A DNA stretch of 21,429 nucleotides, taken from a virus. The position numbers were made by a program, and so were the translations under genes. The stretch covers positions 1 to 21,429 of IMG/VR virus record IMGVR_UViG_3300027580_000032, one strand, 5' to 3'. Below the pieces are notes generated by a model, which made no database searches, had not been told where the DNA came from, and was given only the letters and a program-made list of their open reading frames with translations. Positions within the stretch are counted from its first letter, which is position 1. Every line of letters begins with the position of its first letter. Of this stretch, positions 1 through 6,684 are shown one piece after another.

Positions 1-174
1 GAAACGGCACCCAAATCGAAACCCGAGCCGGCGCCCGAGCCGGCGCCCGAGCCGGCGCCCGAGCCGGCGCCCGAGCCGGCGCCCGAGCCGGCGCCCGAGA
101 CACAGAAACGCGACCCTATCGAAGAAGTGGATTTCGAAGGGATCGACGATGACGATGTAGCGGACCTGATGTAA
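1..174 (+). CDS. C-terminal fragment of the gene before terL, probable small terminase subunit
   Basis: The frame is open from the left edge to a TAA at 172-174, giving 57 C-terminal residues; the start lies outside the window. What is visible is six perfect EPAP units followed by a short charged stretch and a very acidic end (EGIDDDDVADLM). No DNA-binding domain is visible because the N terminus is missing. The TAA overlaps the ATG of the large terminase gene (TAATG), so the two are probably translationally coupled. In tailed phages the gene just before the large terminase is usually the small terminase, which recognises the packaging site. The assignment to small terminase rests on position only; a different small packaging or structural protein is possible. 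Confidence 0.65.
   Translation, partial: ETAPKSKPEPAPEPAPEPAPEPAPEPAPEPAPETQKRDPIEEVDFEGIDDDDVADLM
25..96 (+). repeat. Six tandem 12-bp repeats encoding EPAP
   Basis: Six identical copies of GAGCCGGCGCCC run head to tail and in frame, each encoding Glu-Pro-Ala-Pro. They follow Lys-Pro and are followed by a lone GAG codon. The DNA identity between copies, not just protein identity, suggests recent expansion by slippage or unequal recombination. The protein segment would be a stiff, extended, negatively charged linker. Confidence 0.95.
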
Positions 175-1628
175 TGGCGGACGAACAGAGCGACGAGGCT
201 AAGCTACGGGAACTGCACGACCTGCTTGAAGCCGTGCAGCACCACCAGACCACCAACCAAATTGAGTGGTACCGGCCGGTGCCGAAGCAGGCCGAGTTCC
301 ATAAGCTCGGGGGCCAGTTTCAACAGCGGATGCTGATGGCCGGCAACCAACTTGGGAAGACCCTGAGCGCCGGCATGGAGGTGGCGATGCACCTCACAGG
401 CCTGTATCCAAGCTGGTGGCAGGGCCACGTGTTCCACCGAGCGAACCACTGGTGGGCCGCGGGCGTGACCAGCGAAAGCACCCGCGACAACCCCCAGCGC
501 ATCCTGCTCGGGCGCGGCCGGAGCTTTGGCACCGGAACCGTTCCGGCGCACACTCTCCACACCAAACCGGCAATGGCGCGCGGCGTGCCGGACGCCGTGG
601 ACAACGTCCAGGTGGTCCACAAAACAGGCGGCATCAGCACGCTCAAGTTCAAGAGCTACGACCAGGGCCGCGAGAAATGGCAGGGCGACACCCTGGACGG
701 CATCTGGTGGGACGAGGAGCCGCCCGAGGACATCTACGACGAGGGACTGACGCGGCTGAACCGTCGGCGTGGGCTGGCGCTGATTACTTTCACCCCGCTC
801 TTGGGTATGACGGAGGTGGTCCGCCGGTTCTACGAACCGGACCCCCAGGACAAGGGCCGGAACCAACGCGCCCTGGTCCACATGACGCTGGAGGACGCGA
901 CGTTCTACAGCGACGACGAGAAGGAAAGTATTCAGAACCAATACAGTCCCGCGATGCAGCGCGCCCGGATCAAGGGCCTGCCGATGCTTGGCGAGGGGCT
1001 GATCTACCCGTTTTCCGAGGAAGCGATCACGGTGGAACCCTTCTCGATCCCGGAGCATTACCGGCGGGTATGCGGCCTAGACCACGGGCTGCAACACCCG
1101 GCGGCGCTGGCGTGGCTGGCTTACGACCCGGACACCGACATCGTCTACCTGTACGACACGTGGAAGCAGAGCGACACGACCATTTCCGACCGAGTTCAGG
1201 CGTGGAAGCAGCGCGGCGACTGGATACCGGTAGCGTGGCCCCATGACGTCGGCGCCCGCGATAAAGGCGTGACAGGGCGCCCGTTCGCCGAGATTTACGA
1301 GAACTACGGCATGAAGATGCTGACGCACTCGGCGCGCATGAACCCGGACACCGGCGGCGCGCAGCCGCGTGAGCCGATCATCGAGGCGGTCTATACGCGG
1401 ATGCGCACGGGCCGGTTCAAGGTGTTCCAAAGCTGCCGGGATTGGTTGAGCGAGCAGCAACGGTACCACCGCAAGGACGGTCAGGTCGTGGACATGGATG
1501 ATGACCTGATCTCGGCGACCCACTACGCTCTGATGGAACTGCGGAACGCGGTGCCCTACTATTCCGCCCGCGTCACGCAAAGCGTTGCGCAAGGGGTTGA
1601 CCATGATCCCCTCGGCGGGTACCTTTAG
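174..1628 (+). CDS. terL: Terminase large subunit (packaging ATPase and nuclease)
   Basis: This 484-aa protein is the motor that pumps phage DNA into the prohead and cuts the concatemer. The ATPase half has a Walker A loop GNQLGKT at residues 57-63, a Walker B stretch LDGIWWDEE at about 174-182 with the catalytic Glu after the Asp, and a coupling motif around ITFTPLLG at 204-211. The C-terminal half has the RNase H-like nuclease pattern with acidic residues at D303 (GLDHG), D358 (WPHDVG) and D442-D444 (DMDDDLISA). The length is usual for podovirus terminases. The ATG at 174 overlaps the stop of the preceding gene and no good Shine-Dalgarno is present, so coupling is likely. The stop lies 25 bp before the next gene. 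Family identity is very secure; the exact packaging type (cos or headful) cannot be read from the sequence. Confidence 0.96.
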   Translation: MADEQSDEAKLRELHDLLEAVQHHQTTNQIEWYRPVPKQAEFHKLGGQFQQRMLMAGNQLGKTLSAGMEVAMHLTGLYPSWWQGHVFHRANHWWAAGVTSESTRDNPQRILLGRGRSFGTGTVPAHTLHTKPAMARGVPDAVDNVQVVHKTGGISTLKFKSYDQGREKWQGDTLDGIWWDEEPPEDIYDEGLTRLNRRRGLALITFTPLLGMTEVVRRFYEPDPQDKGRNQRALVHMTLEDATFYSDDEKESIQNQYSPAMQRARIKGLPMLGEGLIYPFSEEAITVEPFSIPEHYRRVCGLDHGLQHPAALAWLAYDPDTDIVYLYDTWKQSDTTISDRVQAWKQRGDWIPVAWPHDVGARDKGVTGRPFAEIYENYGMKMLTHSARMNPDTGGAQPREPIIEAVYTRMRTGRFKVFQSCRDWLSEQQRYHRKDGQVVDMDDDLISATHYALMELRNAVPYYSARVTQSVAQGVDHDPLGGYL

Positions 1629-1653
1629 GATGGCCTATAAGCAGGAGGCGAAT

Positions 1654-1863
1654 ATGGGACTTTTTGGCGGAGGACAACCCGACATCGTGGTGCCCGAGCC
1701 GACGCGGACCCGGCCCCGGCAACCGCCCGAGAAGGAGCAAACCGATACCCAGGCTGCCGGGCGTCGCCGCCGGCGCCAGGGGCGCGGGCGCGGCGAGACC
1801 GTGCTGACGGGGACCCTCGGCGGCGGTGACGAGGACCAGACGTCGAACCTTCTCGGGGGCTGA
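1654..1863 (+). CDS. Small conserved phage protein between terminase and portal (69 aa)
   Basis: The frame is open further upstream into terL, but an AGGAGG at 1643-1648 placed five bases before the ATG at 1654 decides the start. The protein opens MGLFGGGQPDIVVPEP, continues with a Pro/Arg-rich linker and an RRRRR-type basic run, and ends RGETVLTGTLGGGDE. Short proteins with a GxF/GG start, a proline-rich middle and a T-x-LTG end are commonly found between terminase and portal genes of podoviruses, without an assigned function. There is no membrane segment. It is probably a structural or assembly accessory that is largely disordered. Its stop is two bases before the next ATG. Confidence 0.8.
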   Translation: MGLFGGGQPDIVVPEPTRTRPRQPPEKEQTDTQAAGRRRRRQGRGRGETVLTGTLGGGDEDQTSNLLGG

Positions 1864-1865
1864 CC

Positions 1866-2036
1866 ATGCCGGCGAAGGTGGACAGCATCATCGCCAGCAT
1901 CCGGAATAGCGGGAAGGAAAAGAAATCGCAGTCCCAAGCGATTGCGATTGCGAAAGATCGGGGCCTGATTAAGCAAGATGGCGACAAGCTCGTCTTGACC
2001 GAAAAGGGCCGAAATGCAAACGGGTCCAAGCAGTAA
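1866..2036 (+). CDS. Small hypothetical protein (56 aa)
   Basis: An ATG two bases after the previous stop opens a 56-codon frame that ends in TAATG overlapping the portal start, so it sits exactly in the space between two real genes. The product begins MPAKVDSIIASIRNSGKEKK, continues SQSQAIAIAKDRGLIKQDG and ends with a polar, Lys-rich tail. The pattern of a short helix, a Gly-Lys-Ser/Gln turn and an AIAIAKDRGLI helix resembles small proteins found near phage portals whose function is unknown. Translation is probably coupled on both sides, since only a weak G-rich element (GGGGG before 1861) precedes it. I do not know its function. Confidence 0.75.
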   Translation: MPAKVDSIIASIRNSGKEKKSQSQAIAIAKDRGLIKQDGDKLVLTEKGRNANGSKQ

Positions 2037-3697
2037 TGGCGCAAGACGAAGACGACCGGAAGATCAAAGCCGATTTCGAAGACGCAAAACAAGCTCGCCA
2101 GAACTGGGAGAGCTTGTGGCAAGATATCTCCGATCTGGTGGAACTGCGGAACGACTTTACGGTCAAGCGAGAGAAAGGCCAACCGCGCCATAACCGCGTC
2201 TTCGACGCCACGGCCATCCGCTCGAACAGCCAGCTTGCCGCGGGTCTGGAGAGCTTTCTCGTGAACCCGCGGACCAAGTGGTTCGAGTTGCGCATCCCCG
2301 GGGAACTCGGCGAGCGCGAGGACGTCAAGCAGTGGCTTTCCGAAGTGCGAGACCGGATGCTCCAGCACTTCTCGCGCCCGGAGGTGAACTTTTACCCGGC
2401 GGTCCACGAGGGTCTGATCGAGCTTGGTGCCTACGGCACGATGGTCCATTTCATCGAGGACCAGCCCGGCAGCGACGACAGCCCGCGCTTCGTCAGCCGA
2501 CCACTCCCGGAGGTCTACGTCCGGGAGGCGGACAACGGCCGCATCGACACGCTGTACCGGAAGTTCACGCTGACCGCGCGGCAAGCCGCGCAGATGTACG
2601 GTGAGAACAACCTGCCCGAGCGTATCCAGAAGAAGCTCGCCAACAACAAGCAGAACGAGCCGGAGGAATTTCTCCAGGCTGTTGTGCCGCGCAAGGACTT
2701 CAATCCGGACAAGCCCAAGACGCAGGACAACAAGCAGTGGCGCTCGGTCCACTTCGCGATGGGTAAGGGCGAGCGCGTCCGCGACAGCGGGTTCGACGAG
2801 TTCCCGTTCACGGTGGCGCGGTGGACCAAGGCCACCGGCGAGGTCTACGGCCGGTCTCCGACGATGGAGGTCATGCCGGACATCCGGATGCTCCAGGAGA
2901 TGAGCAAGACGGTGCTCCGGGCCGCGCAGAAGATCGTAGACCCACCGCTTCTCGTCCAGGACGACGGGACCATGAACCCCGTCAAGACGATGCCCGGTGG
3001 GCTGAATTACTTCCGGGCATCGGTGGCCGGCAGCCAACAGGCCCCGGTCCAGCCCCTCCAGACCGGAGGCCGCGTGGACATCGGCGTGGACCTGATCCAG
3101 CAACGGCAGACCGCGGTCCAGCAAGCCTACATGATCCCGGAGATTATCGGGCTGGTGAGCCGCGGCGATAGCTCGCCGCTGAAAGCCACCGAGGTGGTGG
3201 GGCGTCAGCAACAGGCGCTCCGCCAGCTTGCGCCGATCCTGTCGCGCATCCAGAACGAGTTCTTGGCCCCGGCGGTGGACCGCACGTTCGCGATCATGCT
3301 GCGCCGGGAGCTTCTCCCGACGCCGCCCGAAGACATCCAGGGCGCCGACTTCACGGTCGAGTTCGTGTCCCAGGCGGCGCTCGCGCAGCAAGCGGCCGAG
3401 AACGAGAACATCCTGAACTGGCTGCAACAGGTGCTGCCGGTTCTCCAGATCGACCCGCAGGCCGCGAACAACATCGACACGGATGAGTTCGTGCGCAAGA
3501 CGGCCGAGACGAACAACGTCCCGCCCGAGCTTATGATCGACCGCGCGGTGGTCGAGGAACAGCGCGCCCAGGCGGCGCAGGAGCGAGGCCAGAACCGGCT
3601 GGTGGAGACCCTGTCGGAGGCCGGCCCCGGCATCCAGAGCTTGAGCGAGGGCGCCAAGACCCTGTCGGAGGTGTCGCGTGGTAGCGGACAGCAATAG
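2036..3697 (+). CDS. Portal / head-to-tail connecting protein
   Basis: This 553-aa protein is the dodecameric ring through which DNA enters and leaves the head. It belongs to the podovirus head-tail connector family. Recognisable signatures are the N-terminal helical arm with WESLWQDISDLV, the segment RVFDATAIRSNSQLAAGL at about residues 54-71, PRTKWFEL shortly after, ELGAYGTMVHFIED near 128-141, and GRSPTMEVMPDIRMLQEM near 272-289, which in this family lies in the core around the channel. The last 60 residues are Gln/Glu-rich helices. The ATG overlaps the preceding stop (TAATG). The C terminus overlaps the start of the next gene by 20 bp. The identity is secure from these motifs together with its place between terminase and scaffold. 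Confidence 0.94.
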   Translation: MAQDEDDRKIKADFEDAKQARQNWESLWQDISDLVELRNDFTVKREKGQPRHNRVFDATAIRSNSQLAAGLESFLVNPRTKWFELRIPGELGEREDVKQWLSEVRDRMLQHFSRPEVNFYPAVHEGLIELGAYGTMVHFIEDQPGSDDSPRFVSRPLPEVYVREADNGRIDTLYRKFTLTARQAAQMYGENNLPERIQKKLANNKQNEPEEFLQAVVPRKDFNPDKPKTQDNKQWRSVHFAMGKGERVRDSGFDEFPFTVARWTKATGEVYGRSPTMEVMPDIRMLQEMSKTVLRAAQKIVDPPLLVQDDGTMNPVKTMPGGLNYFRASVAGSQQAPVQPLQTGGRVDIGVDLIQQRQTAVQQAYMIPEIIGLVSRGDSSPLKATEVVGRQQQALRQLAPILSRIQNEFLAPAVDRTFAIMLRRELLPTPPEDIQGADFTVEFVSQAALAQQAAENENILNWLQQVLPVLQIDPQAANNIDTDEFVRKTAETNNVPPELMIDRAVVEEQRAQAAQERGQNRLVETLSEAGPGIQSLSEGAKTLSEVSRGSGQQ

Positions 3698-3947
3698 CGA
3701 ACAGCAGAAGCAACAGCAACTTGTTGACGACTTCAAGCAGGTGTTCAACACCGAAGCCGGGGAACGGGTCCTTCGTCATATCGAGGAGTTCTGCGAACTC
3801 CAGACCGATGGGTTCGACCCGGACCCCTATCGGATGGCCCACATCACGGGGCGCCGGAGCGTGGGCTTGATGGTGCTCCACTACCTGGAAATGTCGCGGG
3901 CCGAGTTTCAGCAACTCGTCCGCCGGCAATATGCGCAAGACGAATAG
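3678..3947 (+). CDS. Bbp19-like small phage protein
   Basis: The protein is 89 aa. A GTG at 3678 is chosen because CGGAGG at 3666-3671 is six bases upstream; both signals lie inside the end of the portal gene, so 20 bp are shared in two frames. The motif order FKQVFNTEAGERVLRHIEEFC, then DGFDPDPYRMAHITGRRSV, then a hydrophobic helix (LMVLHYLEM) matches the Bbp19-like phage family, named from Bordetella phage BPP-1: a VF-x-T-x-x-G-x-x-VL helix, a DP loop and a G-x-R-x-V helix. Members lie next to portal or scaffold genes and have no settled function. The stop is nine bases before the scaffold ATG. Confidence 0.78.
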   Translation: MVADSNSEQQKQQQLVDDFKQVFNTEAGERVLRHIEEFCELQTDGFDPDPYRMAHITGRRSVGLMVLHYLEMSRAEFQQLVRRQYAQDE

Positions 3948-3956
3948 GAGGCACGG

Positions 3957-4901
3957 ATGACCGCCGAAACCGATACGCAGACCGAGAGCCAGACCGAAAC
4001 GCAGGGTGACGCCCAGGGCGAGAGCCAGGGCACTCTGCTCGGGGGCAGCGCGCCCGAACCGCAGGGTGAGAGCCAGACCGCGGGCGAAAGCGACGCGGGC
4101 CAACAGGGTACCGGCGAGCAGGGGTCCACCAATCCGCTCCTCGACATGATCGGGGACGAAGACCTGAAACGGGACCCCAGCCTCGGGCAGGTCCAGTCGG
4201 TCGAGGACCTCGCCAAGAGCTACGTCCACGCGCAGAAGCTCGTCGGCAAGGACAAGATCGCCCTGCCGACGGACGAGAACGACACCGAAGCGTGGAACGA
4301 TGTGCTGTCCAAGCTCGGGCGCCCGGACAGCCCGGACGACTACCAGCTTCCCGAGGTGTCCGAGGACAGCGCCGTCAAGATGCCGGAGGGCATGGACCAG
4401 TGGTTCAAAACCAAGGCCCATGAGCTTGGCTTGACCAACAAGCAGGCGCGCGAACTGTGGGGCGGCTACGTCTCTGAGGTTGCCGAAAAGGAGGTGCAGA
4501 ACCTCCAGACCCACGCCCAACAGCAGCGCCAGGAGGCCGAGAAGCAGCTCAAGAGCGAGTTCGGCAACGCCTTTCAGGAAAAGCTCCAGGACGCCCGCGA
4601 AGCTCTCAAGCAATACGACGTGGACGGCAGCGTGGCCCAGGCGCTCGACCGCACCGGTGCCGGTAACGATCCGGGCGTCGTCAAGATGCTGGCGCAGATC
4701 GGCGAGCAGTTCCGCGAGGACAAGGTCGGCGGTAGCTCCAAGCAATTCTCCCGGACGCCGCAACAGGCTCAACAGGAGATCAATGAGTTGAAGGCCGACA
4801 GCAACTTCATGCAGGCGTGGATGAACCCGAGCGCGCCGAACCACCAGAACGCGGTCGAGAAGCTGCGCGCGCTGTACGAGGAAGCGTATCCCAACGGTTG
4901 A
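3957..4901 (+). CDS. Capsid scaffold protein
   Basis: This 314-aa, strongly acidic protein guides coat assembly and is then lost from the head. AGGAGG at 3946-3951 sits five bases before the ATG. The first 55 residues are low-complexity, built from repeated Gln-Thr-Glu, Gln-Gly-Glu-Ser and Gly-Glu units. Next come a compact segment including SLGQVQSVEDLAKSYVHAQK and LPTDENDTEAWNDVLSKLG, a helix GLTNKQARELWGGYVSEVA, a long coiled coil of Gln/Glu/Lys, and a C-terminal helical hairpin that should bind the coat protein. The order of disordered head, helical middle and placement directly before the coat gene is typical of podovirus scaffolds. Its TGA stop lies within the -35 box of the capsid promoter. 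Confidence 0.88.
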   Translation: MTAETDTQTESQTETQGDAQGESQGTLLGGSAPEPQGESQTAGESDAGQQGTGEQGSTNPLLDMIGDEDLKRDPSLGQVQSVEDLAKSYVHAQKLVGKDKIALPTDENDTEAWNDVLSKLGRPDSPDDYQLPEVSEDSAVKMPEGMDQWFKTKAHELGLTNKQARELWGGYVSEVAEKEVQNLQTHAQQQRQEAEKQLKSEFGNAFQEKLQDAREALKQYDVDGSVAQALDRTGAGNDPGVVKMLAQIGEQFREDKVGGSSKQFSRTPQQAQQEINELKADSNFMQAWMNPSAPNHQNAVEKLRALYEEAYPNG

Positions 4902-4926
4902 CGCCGGGAGAACATTGTCCTATGCT
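4898..4926 (+). promoter_or_regulatory. Candidate sigma70 promoter for the capsid gene
   Basis: TTGACG at 4898-4903 (five of six consensus bases) is followed by exactly 17 bases and TATGCT at 4921-4926 (four of six, including the first T, second A and last T). Transcription would start near 4932-4934, about 105 bases before the capsid ATG. The -35 box includes the stop codon of the scaffold gene. It sits at the head of the longest intergenic gap in the structural operon, where extra transcript for the most abundant protein would be useful. It is predicted from sequence alone. Confidence 0.55.
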
Positions 4927-5039
4927 GGAGGCAGATTTCGGGTAGCCTTTAGAGGTCCGAACCAGCACAATCGCCAAAGCGTCCCGCAGGGGGTAGCGCG
5001 TAGGCATCAGAAAGGCAGTAGCACAAAGGGACCGAGAGG
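4902..5039 (+). other. Capsid mRNA leader with a nested hairpin
   Basis: This 138-bp gap holds no gene. After the promoter it can fold: TTCGG at 4937-4941 pairs with CCGAA at 4957-4961, and CCT at 4946-4948 pairs with AGG at 4953-4955 around a TTAG loop. In a read-through transcript TGCTGG at 4923-4928 can also pair with CCAGCA at 4962-4967. The rest (about 4970-5024) shows nothing obvious. AAAGGGA at 5025-5031 is the likely ribosome binding site, eight bases before the ATG. Confidence 0.45.
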
Positions 5040-5903
5040 ATGTCTTTCGAGGTAACTACGGCGTTCGTGAACCAGTTCCGCGATACCGTAATGATGCTCG
5101 CGCAGCAACGCGGGAGCAAGCTCCGCGGGACGTTCATGGAGGACACGCTGACTGGCAAGTCGATGTTCTTCGACCAGATCAGCCCCACGCAGGCCCAGCG
5201 TACCACGACCCGGCACGCTGACAGCCCCCTGATCTCGACGCCCCACCGTCGGCGTCGAGTCTCGTCCATCGACGTGGAGTGGGGTGACCTGATCGACGAC
5301 TTCGACAAGCTCCGGATGCTGATCGACCCGCAGTCCGCGTACAGCCAGAATGCGGCCTGGGCGGTGGGCCGTGAGATGGACGACATCATGTTCGAGAAGT
5401 TCTTCGCCGACGCGGCTACCGGCGAGGATGGCTCGGGCACCACCAGCTTCCCGGCCGGCCAGCAGGTGTCGAAGAACTCGGAAGGGCTGAACGTGGACAA
5501 GCTCCGCGAGGCGCGGAAAATCCTGCTCCAGAACGAGGTCGATCTGGACATGGAGACGCCCTACATCGCCATCCCGGCGAAGGCCCAGGACGATCTTCTG
5601 AACCAGACCGAGGTCACCAGTTCCGACTTCAACACCGTGCGCGCGCTGGTCCAGGGTGAAATCGACACCTTCCTTGGGATGCGCTTCATCCGCACCGAGC
5701 GGGTGCCGACGGATGACTCCGGGGACTATCGCATCCCGGTGTGGGTCCCCAGCGGCATGGCTCTGGCCGTCAGCAAGGAACCCACGGCGCGTATCGAGGA
5801 GCGCCCGGACAAGCGGTTCTCGCAGTACGTGTACTACAGCATGTCGGTCGGCGCGACCCGTCTGGAGGAAGACAAGGTCGTCGAGATTGGCGCCCTGGCG
5901 TAA
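5040..5903 (+). CDS. Major capsid protein
   Basis: This 287-aa protein forms the shell. It opens MSFEVTTAFVNQFRDTVMML, has the segment DSPLISTPHRRRRVSSIDVE at about residues 60-79, then WGDLIDDFDKLRMLIDPQSAYSQ in shorter blocks and WAVGREMDDIMFEKFF, and ends with a beta-rich part including FLGMRFIRTERVP and VSVGATR-like strands (SMSVGATRLEEDKVVEIGAL). This layout is that of a podovirus coat family with an HK97-type fold. The region around residues 115-160 with GTTSFPAGQQV should be the exposed loop. It follows the scaffold gene and its own promoter and is followed by a hairpin, as expected for the most expressed protein. The ATG at 5040 has AAAGGGA eight bases upstream and GAGAGG directly abutting it. 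Confidence 0.9.
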   Translation: MSFEVTTAFVNQFRDTVMMLAQQRGSKLRGTFMEDTLTGKSMFFDQISPTQAQRTTTRHADSPLISTPHRRRRVSSIDVEWGDLIDDFDKLRMLIDPQSAYSQNAAWAVGREMDDIMFEKFFADAATGEDGSGTTSFPAGQQVSKNSEGLNVDKLREARKILLQNEVDLDMETPYIAIPAKAQDDLLNQTEVTSSDFNTVRALVQGEIDTFLGMRFIRTERVPTDDSGDYRIPVWVPSGMALAVSKEPTARIEERPDKRFSQYVYYSMSVGATRLEEDKVVEIGALA

Positions 5904-5904
5904 C

Positions 5905-5932
5905 GGGTAGGCCCTTCGGGGCCTACTCCCTT
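5905..5932 (+). terminator. Hairpin with cUUCGg tetraloop after the capsid gene
   Basis: Just after the capsid stop, GTAGGCCC at 5907-5914 pairs perfectly with GGGCCTAC at 5919-5926 around TTCG, the very stable C(UUCG)G tetraloop. Two more pairs (G-U and G-C) extend the stem to ten. The following bases are TCCCTT, which is a poor U-tract, so it may act as a partial terminator or as a 3'-end stabiliser of capsid mRNA. It lies 27 bases before the next gene. Confidence 0.7.
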
Positions 5933-5955
5933 CAACCTTAGAAGGAGACGAGAGA

Positions 5956-6432
5956 ATGGCAGACGTGAAAAGCGCCCAGGTCACGGCCCTGGACGCCGAA
6001 CCCACCGAGGTGTTGGAGCCGGGTACTCTCGGCGGCCGCGTCCGTATCGCCAAGTTCAGCGTGGACCTGACGGACGTCGGCAGCGGCGACGTGGCCTACT
6101 GCATCGACCTGCCGCCCAACGCGGTACTGCACGAGCTTCGCCTGTTCCAGGACGGCTCCGACAGTACGACGTTCGACTTCGGCAACACGACGCAGCCGGA
6201 TGGTATCCTGGATGGTCAGGCGATCAACCAGGAACTCAGCATTCAGGCTGCGAACAACAATTCGACCGGCACCAACGGGTTCAGTCCCGAGGACTGGTTC
6301 AAGCCCCTGTGGGAAGCGATGGGTTATTCCAGCCGCGTGGCCGCGGGCAGTCGCATCCGGCTCAAGTTGACGCCGGGTAGCGAGCCGGCGAACAACACCG
6401 TGTTCGGGACCATCACCTACGTGGTGGACTAA
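5956..6432 (+). CDS. Probable capsid cement/decoration protein
   Basis: This 158-aa protein has no membrane segment and is predicted to be all beta. AAGGAGA at 5942-5948 sits seven bases before the ATG. Visible blocks are GTLGGRVRIAKFSVDLTDVG, then AYCIDLPPNAVLHELRLFQD, DSTTFDFGNTTQPDG, and a C-terminal strand pair SRIRLKLTPG and TVFGTITYVVD. The pattern of alternating strands with a central FDFGN/DG loop is like small head proteins that follow the coat gene in many podoviruses. In phage BPP-1 the gene after the coat gene encodes a jelly-roll cement protein, and this window shares a similar gene order (Bbp19-like, scaffold, coat, this protein). The cement role is an inference from position and strand pattern. 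A minor tail or completion protein is the main alternative. Confidence 0.7.
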   Translation: MADVKSAQVTALDAEPTEVLEPGTLGGRVRIAKFSVDLTDVGSGDVAYCIDLPPNAVLHELRLFQDGSDSTTFDFGNTTQPDGILDGQAINQELSIQAANNNSTGTNGFSPEDWFKPLWEAMGYSSRVAAGSRIRLKLTPGSEPANNTVFGTITYVVD

Positions 6433-6442
6433 GGAGGCTGCT

Positions 6443-6643
6443 ATGGCAGTGGACTACAGCAAGCTCCGAAGCCTCGCTTCCGGCGTGCCGGTGTCAGACC
6501 CGATCACGCTCACCGCCGAAGAAACGGCCGACGCCAGCGGTTCGGGCGCGGACGCGGTGATTAACACCAACAAGACCCGGATCGCCGAGATCGAAAGCGT
6601 GCTCGCAAGCCTCGGGGTGATCGACCTGAGTTCAAACGAGTAA
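6443..6643 (+). CDS. Small hypothetical virion-region protein (66 aa)
   Basis: AAGGAGG at 6431-6437 is five bases before the ATG, and the gap from the previous stop is ten bases, so it is clearly translated with the gene before it. The protein opens MAVDYSKLRSLASGVPVSDP, has an Ala/Asp/Gly-rich linker, and ends in one amphipathic helix TNKTRIAEIESVLASLGVID. There is no membrane segment or Cys pair. The single short helix could form a small coiled coil. It ends the operon segment before a strong terminator, so it is probably made at high level with the coat protein. I do not recognise a family. Confidence 0.72.
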   Translation: MAVDYSKLRSLASGVPVSDPITLTAEETADASGSGADAVINTNKTRIAEIESVLASLGVIDLSSNE

Positions 6644-6654
6644 TCGCTTCGGTC

Positions 6655-6683
6655 TGGACCTTTCCGACCATGTGTGCCATGAT
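6655..6683 (+). promoter_or_regulatory. Possible extended -10 promoter before the tail genes
   Basis: TGGACC at 6655-6660 (four of six), 17 bases, then CATGAT at 6678-6683 (four of six) with TG one base upstream (6675-6676), which fits an extended -10. The start point would fall near 6690, within the terminator stem, so transcripts from it would lack the left arm and escape termination. Each box is weak, so this is tentative. Confidence 0.25.
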
Positions 6684-6684
6684 A

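Noticed and set aside
416-1246. Open frame of 276 codons overlapping terL on the + strand
   Set aside because: It is a shifted-frame shadow rich in Gly, Arg and Pro with no ribosome site, fully inside a confidently identified terminase gene.
1597-1625. TTGACC-N17-TACCTT as a promoter before the 69-aa gene
   Set aside because: The -10 box matches only three of six bases and lies inside the end of terL; a good ribosome site already explains expression in the operon.
5880-5935. A programmed frameshift at the end of the capsid gene giving a longer coat form, as in T7 gp10
   Set aside because: No slippery heptamer is seen before the stop, and the hairpin lies after the stop with no sensible extension frame.
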